Positions 1 to 5,631 of a DNA stretch of 6,636 nucleotides are shown here, piece by piece. The stretch comes from an uncultured Bacilli bacterium (GTDB taxonomy: Bacteria > Bacillota_I > Bacilli_A > RF39 > UBA660), in NCBI GenBank assembly GCA_934101445.1, contig CAKORQ010000057.1, positions 1 to 6,636 on the forward strand, in the 5' to 3' direction. Both the position numbers and the translations under genes were made by a program. Below the pieces are notes generated by a model. That model made no database searches. It was not told the origin of the DNA and saw nothing but the letters and a program-made list of their open reading frames with translations. Numbering within the stretch: position 1 is the first letter of the stretch; each line of letters opens with the position of its first letter.

Positions 1-446
1 CCTAATGGAGCATTAGAAGAATATTTATAAACTATACTAAATGGTCCCGTATAATTAATGCCATAGCAACAACCATTTAAAAAACAACCAATCTTATTTA
101 TAGCATACATTAAAGGTACTGGGGTTACAAACATTAAAAGCATATCTTTTATTGACTTTTTAAATTCCAGACAAAACAAAAGTAAGCATAACATCATCCC
201 TATAAAACACCCGTAAGCGTAAAAGCCCCCATTAGTAAATATCTTCATACTAAATGGTTCCGGATTAAATAAAAAATACATGATTTTACCCCCTAAAGCA
301 AAACCAATATTTTCATATAATAAAGCTCCAATTATCTCATCTCGATTAAATGAATATCTATCATAAGTTGTTAAAATTACTAAAGCATTAAAAAATAAAC
401 ACCAAAACAACATAAAACCATAAATAGAAAATTTAAAATCAAACAT
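1..446 (-). CDS. Divergent prolipoprotein diacylglyceryl transferase (Lgt)-family membrane protein, 3'-truncated by window edge
   Basis: The frame stays open from an ATG at 446 to the window edge, giving 148 residues of an N-terminal part. Several hydrophobic stretches are visible (about residues 6-27, 35-60, 74-92 and 103-117). Three motifs follow the Lgt order: GFALGGKIMYFLF (48-60), matching the family G-x-x-x-G-[RK] helix; GGFYAYGCFIG (73-83), at the place of the usual F-H-G-G-L-I-G; and NKIGCFLNGCCYG (117-129), at the place of G-R-I-G-N-F-x-N-G-E. Lgt moves diacylglycerol from phosphatidylglycerol to the lipobox cysteine of prelipoproteins at the membrane. Here the motif His is Tyr, Arg is Lys, and the Asn and Glu are Cys; GCCYG is known in Lgt-like paralogs. 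Activity on lipoproteins is therefore uncertain, and no protein in the window has a clean lipobox. It is the fourth gene of its unit, 27 bases after the 75-residue gene. The start is set by GAGGTGAT at 455-462, eight bases upstream. An ATG at 456 opens only a five-codon frame. Confidence 0.8.
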   Translation of the reverse strand, partial: MFDFKFSIYGFMLFWCLFFNALVILTTYDRYSFNRDEIIGALLYENIGFALGGKIMYFLFNPEPFSMKIFTNGGFYAYGCFIGMMLCLLLFCLEFKKSIKDMLLMFVTPVPLMYAINKIGCFLNGCCYGINYTGPFSIVYKYSSNAPL

Positions 447-454
447 TAAAATTC

Positions 455-462
455 ATCACCTC
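455..462 (-). promoter_or_regulatory. Ribosome binding site of the Lgt-family gene
   Basis: The minus strand reads GAGGTGAT, eight bases before the ATG at 446. It overlaps an upstream ATG at 456 whose frame stops after five codons, so the site selects 446 as the start. Confidence 0.7.
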
Positions 463-473
463 TAGTTCTTATT

Positions 474-701
474 TTAAAATTCATACTGTAACCATATTAT
501 ATAAATAACAAACATCGTACTAAGAACAGCTACTATATAAAAAAGAATAGTTAACATTTTATTTTTAGGATATCTTATTTTACCCGCAACAACTAAAATC
601 ATGGTTACAAAAAGTAACAAATAAAATTTAAAAAGCAAAGCCATAGCAGTTACTACTATGGCTCCTCCTATATAATAATTAGAAATATCTTTCTTTTTCA
701 T
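474..701 (-). CDS. Small hydrophobic membrane protein, unknown function (75 aa)
   Basis: This 75-residue protein is mostly membrane. A charged start (MKKKD) is followed by a hydrophobic stretch at about residues 11-39, long enough for one tilted helix or a tight hairpin. A short basic loop (KIRYPKNK, 41-48) precedes a second helix at about 49-70. The positive-inside rule would put the loop in the cytoplasm. I recognise no family. Its gene begins eight bases after the stop of the lectin-like gene and ends 27 bases before the Lgt-family gene, so it is very likely co-transcribed with them and may be an accessory of one of them. The site AGAGGGG (704-710) overlaps the preceding stop and sits unusually close to the ATG (two to four bases). 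The next Met is residue 19, inside the first helix, so 701 is kept as the start. Confidence 0.75.
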   Translation of the reverse strand: MKKKDISNYYIGGAIVVTAMALLFKFYLLLFVTMILVVAGKIRYPKNKMLTILFYIVAVLSTMFVIYIIWLQYEF

Positions 702-709
702 AACCCCTC

Positions 710-1846
710 TTAAATATCTAATTGATATGGATTGCTATAAGAACCATCACCAGCTATAATTTTAACTTTAGAATTTAAATATAAAGTAGGATATATTTCA
801 TATTCATTAGTTGGCCAAACAGCATTAACAGCACCCTCATTACTTATTCTATAAACCGCATTTCCTACTTCTTCTTGAGGATTAATAGTCCAAAGACCAG
901 CCGTATTTTTCAGCCATGACTTAGATTGACAAGTATAAAATTTATTTATTTCTAAATTGCGACAAGTATTACCGAAACTATAAGCATAATCACTAGCATT
1001 TATTAAACCAATTTTTCCAGTATAATAGGCCTCTGCATACTCATTATTAAACCAAGCATCAACATTTAAATTGATATCTGTAAGTTTAGAATAATGCCAC
1101 AATCCATCTTTAATTGCTAATCTTGTTTTATCATTTTTTAAACCCACATTACTAAAATCAAAAGTATAGTTTTTATCTAAGCCTTCATAACTAAAACTAC
1201 CTAAGCCATTATAATAAGCCTCATTTAACAATTTATAAATATCCGAATTACTAAAATTATTGCTACCTTCCTCATGATTATGATGCCATGCTAATTTTGT
1301 AATTACATTGTTACTATTTATATCTTGCAACTCTAAAGGTTTTGAATTAATAATTTTTAATGAATAAAAATTATTACCATCTTCATCCAAATCTTTAAAA
1401 CTGCCAATAATTTGCCATAATTCACAAGTATCTTTATTAGCATAATTACTACAATTGAAATAAACATAATTTTTAGCATCATCTAAAACATATCTAACAT
1501 TCTCTCGATTATCAACCAAAAATTCCTTAGAAGTAGTTTCATTATTTGCTAAAGCATAAATATATAAAGATGCACTACTTTCTAAATAAATATTACAAAT
1601 AGTATCCTTTTTTATTTCACTAGTTTTATATTTTCTAGATTCCTCATCATATTCTAAAGTTACTCCATTATTACAATTATAATTAACATATGTTCCAATA
1701 GGAAATTCACTTTCCTTGTTATTTACATAATATTTATAAGTAACTTTTGGTTTTCGTAAAACAAGAAATGATATTATAACAGCAAGAGAGGCTACTACTA
1801 TTAAGCCCCCAATCTCTATTGCTTTATTTTTCTTTTGCTTTTTCAT
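710..1846 (-). CDS. Signal-anchored surface protein with C-terminal lectin-fold-like (DUF6273/FISUMP-like) domain
   Basis: A basic start (MKKQKKNK) and one hydrophobic helix (about residues 11-30) anchor the protein, with the rest outside the cell. A linker domain (about 34-90) carries Cys58 and Cys84, probably a disulfide. From about 128 to the end runs a domain with the layout of DUF6273- and FISUMP-type domains, which are thought to adopt a C-type-lectin or sulfatase-modifying-factor-like fold. Its landmarks are CELWQIIGSF (141-150), a W...NFSNSDIYKLLNEAYY stretch (187-212), GKIGLINASDYAYS (277-290), SWL then LWTINP (310-323), and a closing YPTLYLNSKV...GDGSYSNPYQL. Cys132/141 and Cys295/306 may form two more disulfides. 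The likely role is binding or adhesion; the ligand is unknown. Its stop is TAA and its start lies one base after the stop of the pilin-like gene, with GGAGAG inside that gene's end, so translation is probably coupled. The first residues resemble those of the protein at 4483-5616. The domain assignment is from remembered motif order, not a profile search. Confidence 0.8.
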   Translation of the reverse strand: MKKQKKNKAIEIGGLIVVASLAVIISFLVLRKPKVTYKYYVNNKESEFPIGTYVNYNCNNGVTLEYDEESRKYKTSEIKKDTICNIYLESSASLYIYALANNETTSKEFLVDNRENVRYVLDDAKNYVYFNCSNYANKDTCELWQIIGSFKDLDEDGNNFYSLKIINSKPLELQDINSNNVITKLAWHHNHEEGSNNFSNSDIYKLLNEAYYNGLGSFSYEGLDKNYTFDFSNVGLKNDKTRLAIKDGLWHYSKLTDINLNVDAWFNNEYAEAYYTGKIGLINASDYAYSFGNTCRNLEINKFYTCQSKSWLKNTAGLWTINPQEEVGNAVYRISNEGAVNAVWPTNEYEIYPTLYLNSKVKIIAGDGSYSNPYQLDI

Positions 1847-1847
1847 T

Positions 1848-4265
1848 TTACGCTACTCTCCATTTATTCTCACCACACGTGTAAGTCTCAGTTTCAGTCC
1901 TATTATCAGGATTATCACATTTGTTACTACCATCATTACATGGACGATATTCACACTTCTCGCCTTCTTCAGTACCACCAGCCCAGCAATCACCGGTTTT
2001 ATCAGCACAAGTATTATTACCATTTTCACAATTAGTTTTACTAAAATAATCTCGGCTAGAAGAACAATCATATTCTTCCTCATATCTATAAAATGTTGTA
2101 GATACATTGGTTTGATTTCCCGCCTTATCGGTACAAGTTCCAGAAAGTTTATAATATTGAGGTGAAGCATTATAGATATCTAAAGTAGAACCAGATCTAC
2201 CGCCTATACTATATGATGACACTCCACTTGTAGAATCAGAACAAACAAACTCCACTATTTTCGGTGAATATTGAATATTTTGTTGGGTACCTAATACTTT
2301 AGTAAAATTATTAACATTTTCTTGCATATAAGTATTTAGTTTATCACTATCAGAATAACCATTATTTTCATAGGTTGAACAAGCTATTTGTTTAGTACCA
2401 GTTTTATAGCCCTCACCATCACAACCGCTTTTCTCCTCACTTGTTTCATAATTAACATCATACGTGCAATGTGTTACTTGCATCCCTAAAGTCGCCACCG
2501 GTTTTGAAGCATCTCTTTTTACCGTAGTACTACAAGCCCCCTTTAAGCCGGCCTCATTTTCAATTACACCACTTATATTTTCACCAGATACATCACTTGT
2601 TAAAACATAAGAATTTCCATACACGGAACCATTTGTTAAATTTATTTTTTTACTTGATATATAACGACCATTTGACCTAATTGCTATATTTACATTAGAT
2701 ATAAACCAACCATTTTTACCGTATGTTCCACTCTTAGAAATAGTGCAAGTTGGTCTTTCTGTAAGCCTTTTAACAGTAATTTTACAACTACCGGTATTTC
2801 CGGCTTTATCTTTAACGTAACCATAATAAGTTACCCCTTTATTATCAGTATCATTTGTTAAAATAGTTGTTTTACTACCATTATATTCTGGTGTATTTTT
2901 AGTTGTAATACCGTATTCACTAACGCCACTTAAATTATCTTTCGTTGATAATAAAAGTTTTACGTCACTAATATACCAGTTATTATTACCCATTTTACTA
3001 CTAGCATCTACAGTTATTTCACAAGTGGGAGCAGTTTTATCTACCTTAGTTGCCACATTATAAGAACATTCTCTAGTATTACCAATATTATCTTTAATTG
3101 TCCAGTTTACTTTTTTAAATTCTCCTTCATCAGTTGTTGTTTCGGTTTTATCTGGTGTTGCACAACCCGAACCAGCATCACTACTACAACCATAAGTATA
3201 AGTATAACTTGTTTTCCATTCTGTATTATTTTCGGGATTTTTACAAGCTGGTTTGGAATTATCTATATTAGTAATATTTATTGTAGCCACCTTACTTACA
3301 TTACCAACTTGATCTTTAGCATAAGCATAATAAGTCCCGTTTTCATAAATCTCAAGATGATTTTCACTTTGTTTTATATTAAAAACCGGAGTCTCACTTT
3401 CTGACTTTATTAAAGCATAAGCATACTTTCCAAAACCCGATCCAGAGCCATCACTACCATTAAAGGTAATAACTTTACTTGATGTTTCATAAGAAGCATT
3501 AGAATCTAATGTAAGTGTTGGTGCTTCTTTATCAATTTTTACATTAACACTTTTGGATAGTAAACCCTTACTAGTTTGAATTTTAACCATTACTGTGCTA
3601 TCAAATAAATAACTTGTTTCTATTTTATAAACATTAGCATAAGTTGTATCAGTATTAGCCGAGGCTGCCATTTGCCCATTTTTTTCTTTATTATTGCCAT
3701 TTATACTCCAAGTAATTATCATCTTTTCTTCGCCAAAATTACCTAAGGAACTAGGTTCTACAAATAAATAAACATCATTTTTTGACCATTTGATATCTTT
3801 ATTAGTTCCCAATTTATTATCATTATTTAAAGTATCACTATTAGCCTCATACGCCGTAATCCTAATATTAGAAGATAAAATATCAGTCTCAGCTAAGCTA
3901 CAATTATCACTTGAGGAAATTGAAACATCATAATCATCCAAATTTCTATTAATATCTATTTTATAACAATCAAAATAGCCTCCAAGCGGATTACTAATCT
4001 TTTCATTATTATCAGTATCGTTTTCAGAATCCAAATAACCCTCACTAATTAACTTAGCCACACTTATTGTTGTGGCATCAATTCCATTATCACCAACGTA
4101 TTCTAAGGATTTAGTTTTAATTAAATTAATCTTATCATTATAAATCTTTTCTTTTATTGATTTACTAATTCCATTATAACTAGTTGTAGCAATTGTAACT
4201 AAAATCCCCATAATTACAATAACTGCTAAAAGTTCAGGAATAGAAAAGCCTTTATGCTTTCTCAT
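1848..4265 (-). CDS. Giant type IV prepilin-like protein with tandem Ig-like repeats and Cys-rich C-terminus
   Basis: The N-terminus KHKG|FSIPELLAVIVIMGI is a class III (prepilin) signal: cleavage after Gly by prepilin peptidase, then Phe+1 with methylation-type Glu+5 and a hydrophobic helix. Residue numbers below count from the upstream GTG at 4271. A pilin-like head (about 35-125) has Cys102 and Cys124. A beta-rich module (126-245) is followed by Ig-like modules at about 246-336, 337-410, 411-502, 503-586 and 587-730, most ending in an AGN-type strand such as YYGYVKDKAGNT. Cys417/496 and Cys509/580 bracket single modules as likely disulfides. The tail (733-807) holds eight cysteines. Ordinary pilins are 120-200 residues, so this is a pilin-anchored stalk, probably an adhesin. 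Three start codons are in tandem: GTG 4271, ATG 4268 and ATG 4265. AGGAAG (4273-4278) lies seven bases from ATG 4265, which I prefer, giving 805 residues. It is the first gene of its unit. No prepilin peptidase or pilus ATPase is in the window. Confidence 0.88.
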   Translation of the reverse strand: MRKHKGFSIPELLAVIVIMGILVTIATTSYNGISKSIKEKIYNDKINLIKTKSLEYVGDNGIDATTISVAKLISEGYLDSENDTDNNEKISNPLGGYFDCYKIDINRNLDDYDVSISSSDNCSLAETDILSSNIRITAYEANSDTLNNDNKLGTNKDIKWSKNDVYLFVEPSSLGNFGEEKMIITWSINGNNKEKNGQMAASANTDTTYANVYKIETSYLFDSTVMVKIQTSKGLLSKSVNVKIDKEAPTLTLDSNASYETSSKVITFNGSDGSGSGFGKYAYALIKSESETPVFNIKQSENHLEIYENGTYYAYAKDQVGNVSKVATINITNIDNSKPACKNPENNTEWKTSYTYTYGCSSDAGSGCATPDKTETTTDEGEFKKVNWTIKDNIGNTRECSYNVATKVDKTAPTCEITVDASSKMGNNNWYISDVKLLLSTKDNLSGVSEYGITTKNTPEYNGSKTTILTNDTDNKGVTYYGYVKDKAGNTGSCKITVKRLTERPTCTISKSGTYGKNGWFISNVNIAIRSNGRYISSKKINLTNGSVYGNSYVLTSDVSGENISGVIENEAGLKGACSTTVKRDASKPVATLGMQVTHCTYDVNYETSEEKSGCDGEGYKTGTKQIACSTYENNGYSDSDKLNTYMQENVNNFTKVLGTQQNIQYSPKIVEFVCSDSTSGVSSYSIGGRSGSTLDIYNASPQYYKLSGTCTDKAGNQTNVSTTFYRYEEEYDCSSSRDYFSKTNCENGNNTCADKTGDCWAGGTEEGEKCEYRPCNDGSNKCDNPDNRTETETYTCGENKWRVA
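2766..2978 (-). repeat. Ig-like module copy A (in the prepilin-like gene)
   Basis: This stretch encodes 71 residues, from WYISDVKLLL to SCKITVKR. They align without gaps to a 71-residue stretch encoded at 6295-6507, with 47 identities by my count (about 66%). The shared core includes DNLSGVSEYGITT and YYGYVKDKAGNT. The DNA is also clearly alike, for example the shared run ccggctttatctttaacgta. It is one module of the tandem Ig-like array and most likely arose by duplication or recombination between the two genes. Confidence 0.85.
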
Positions 4266-4272
4266 CATCACA

Positions 4273-4278
4273 CTTCCT
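4273..4278 (-). promoter_or_regulatory. Ribosome binding site of the prepilin-like gene
   Basis: The minus strand reads AGGAAG. It lies one base from GTG 4271, four bases from ATG 4268 and seven from ATG 4265. The seven-base spacing favours 4265 as the main start. Confidence 0.6.
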
Positions 4279-4289
4279 ATCTTACCTAA

Positions 4290-4298
4290 AGTTTATCA
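4290..4298 (-). promoter_or_regulatory. Possible extended -10 element (alternative promoter)
   Basis: The minus strand reads TGATAAACT, an extended -10 form (TGn then TAAACT, four of six matches). Its -35 region is only a T-run. It would give a leader of about 15-20 bases and would bypass the hairpins at 4321-4349. This is a weak alternative to the promoter at 4375-4403. Confidence 0.2.
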
Positions 4299-4311
4299 CA
4301 ACTTAAAGAAG

Positions 4312-4349
4312 AAAAAAAGAGCTAAAATTAAGCAACTGTGCTTAGCACA
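4312..4349 (-). promoter_or_regulatory. Leader with competing hairpins and a U7 run: possible attenuator or second terminator
   Basis: On the minus strand three pairings compete. TGTGC-TAA-GCACA spans 4349-4337. TAAGCA-CAGT-TGCTTA spans 4344-4329, six perfect pairs. GCTAA (4346-4342) can also pair with TTAGC (4325-4321). The last stem is followed after two bases by seven Ts (4318-4312), as in an intrinsic terminator. The first two use the same bases and exclude each other. This could be an attenuator in the leader of the prepilin-like gene, a weak backup terminator, or chance in AT-rich DNA. No known riboswitch class is recognised. Confidence 0.35.
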
Positions 4350-4374
4350 TTTAACTTATGATAATGCCTTAATA

Positions 4375-4403
4375 ATTATCTTTTAAAAAATTTATCATTT
4401 AAA
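4375..4403 (-). promoter_or_regulatory. Candidate sigma-A promoter for the prepilin-like operon
   Basis: The minus strand has TTTAAA (4403-4398, four of six to the -35 consensus), a 17-base spacer, and GATAAT (4380-4375, five of six to the -10). Transcription would start near 4368, leaving a leader of about 100 bases before the gene. The -35 overlaps the T-run of the upstream terminator. A second pair, TTAAAA-17-TATCAT, lies just downstream. AT-rich sequence makes such matches common. Confidence 0.4.
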
Positions 4404-4430
4404 AAGCACATACAGCTCATGTATATGCTC
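4401..4430 (-). terminator. Rho-independent terminator after the 4483-5616 gene
   Basis: On the minus strand AGCATATACA (4429-4420) pairs with TGTATGTGCT (4414-4405) through ten pairs including one G-U, around the loop TGAGC. Five Ts follow directly (4405-4401). It lies about 53 bases after the stop at 4483 and splits the window into two transcription units. Confidence 0.75.
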
Positions 4431-4482
4431 AAATACTAGTAAATCGTTTTATTTAGGACATTTTCAAAAGTTATCAACATAC

Positions 4483-5616
4483 CTAGTTAGTATTAAAAAC
4501 TTCTAAAAACCCTTTAATAACATCGTTATTTATTAAGCTATTATATACCTCTTCATTTATCTTAAATGTTTCTTCATAACTTAAAGTAGTTGAACTACTT
4601 ACATTAATAAAATTACTAACAACATAGCTTAACATAATATCTAATTTATAACTATCATTAATACTTATTATATAGTTAATACCATTATCAATATCTTTTT
4701 TAACTAAAGCAATATTCCATTCTTTAATAACAGTATCTTCATTATATGCTTTTATATTTAAACTAAAATCTTTATCTATATTAACATTACATTCATACGT
4801 TTTAACATCATTAGAATACATAGCCAAACTAAAATTATTTTGATTCTTACTAACACTAATATAACTACTTCCAGCATAGTAATTCATAACAACATTATCA
4901 TTATTTACACTAAAACTAACTATATCTTTAATCTCTATTTTCACAATTTTTTTAAACTTAGTATAAATATCTAAACTATATTCTCTATTTTCAAATCCTA
5001 ATTCATCAACCCCTAATTTTCTAAGCATTTCTGTATTTAACTTATAACTATAAAGTGTTGTTAAAGTATTTTTATTATTAATATCAGTCTTAATTCTTTT
5101 CTTTAAAATTTCTTTACTATCAAGGCCATCAAATATATCATTTAAATTAAACATAATATCATAAAAACTATTATTCGATAAAACCATGTAATTATCAATA
5201 GTATTTTTCATATTGATTAAATTTTTAGATGATAAATTTAGTTTATATGTATTATTATTTTTCTTTAAATATAATTCATTACTTTGCAAACTATAAGTTA
5301 TATCATCATCTAATTTAACAGCGCCTTCATAATTATCAGTATCTTTATAAATGCCTGATAGATTAATATTTTTCCCAGTACTCACTGCAGTTAAAGTTCC
5401 ATTTACTATAAACGGCCTTGTTTTATCATATTCATAACCAAAAAAGTCTCTTTTTATTGTGTCTAATTCATTTTGTACTAAAGTAATCGCTTCTTTAAAT
5501 ATTTTCGTCCTATCACTAAAATTATCATAAAGCCAAAAAGGACCTAAACATACAAGAGCAATTACAAAAGTGATTAATACTATTTTGGCCAAAATATTAC
5601 TTTTTTGCTTTTTCAT
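4483..5616 (-). CDS. Signal-anchored extracytoplasmic protein, unknown family (377 aa)
   Basis: A basic start (MKKQKSNILAK) and a single hydrophobic helix (about residues 9-30) anchor the protein; the remaining 345 or so residues should be outside. The outer part starts with a short helical stretch (35-57), then is rich in alternating beta-strand patterns (for example GTLTAVSTGKNINLSGIY, TYSLQSNELYLKKN and YSLDIYTKFKKIVKIEIKDI). This plan recalls curved-sheet LolA/LppX-like proteins, but I cannot assign a family. It is rich in Asn, Lys, Ile and Ser, and has one cysteine outside the membrane (Cys276), unlike its cysteine-rich neighbours. Cys23 lies in the helix after ALV, which is a poor lipobox. 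The gene starts 15 bases after the Ig-like protein's stop, with AGGAA (5624-5628) seven bases before the ATG, and is followed by a terminator. It is probably a partner of the Ig-like protein; its role is unknown. Confidence 0.8.
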   Translation of the reverse strand: MKKQKSNILAKIVLITFVIALVCLGPFWLYDNFSDRTKIFKEAITLVQNELDTIKRDFFGYEYDKTRPFIVNGTLTAVSTGKNINLSGIYKDTDNYEGAVKLDDDITYSLQSNELYLKKNNNTYKLNLSSKNLINMKNTIDNYMVLSNNSFYDIMFNLNDIFDGLDSKEILKKRIKTDINNKNTLTTLYSYKLNTEMLRKLGVDELGFENREYSLDIYTKFKKIVKIEIKDIVSFSVNNDNVVMNYYAGSSYISVSKNQNNFSLAMYSNDVKTYECNVNIDKDFSLNIKAYNEDTVIKEWNIALVKKDIDNGINYIISINDSYKLDIMLSYVVSNFINVSSSTTLSYEETFKINEEVYNSLINNDVIKGFLEVFNTN

Positions 5617-5631
5617 TAAAGTATTCCTTTC

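Noticed and set aside
1835..2035. Plus-strand open frame of 66 codons
   Set aside because: It lies antisense within the prepilin-like gene. Its His/Tyr-rich translation is the mirror of AT-rich coding sequence, with no domain.
1853..2170. Second minus-strand frame of 105 codons inside the prepilin-like gene
   Set aside because: It is out of frame with the cysteine-rich tail, which has a sensible domain pattern; this frame shows none.
4337..4349. TGTGCTTAGCACA perfect 13-base palindrome as a repressor operator
   Set aside because: It is a single copy and matches no operator I know. It is better described as part of the competing leader hairpins.
4361..4380. GATAAT...ATTATC inverted repeat as a hairpin
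   Set aside because: The six AT-rich pairs around a nine-base loop are too weak and overlap the candidate -10.
5530..5616. Lipoprotein signal in the protein at 4483-5616
   Set aside because: The residues before Cys23 are A-L-V. A lipobox needs a small residue (G, A or S) just before the Cys, so a plain signal anchor is more likely.
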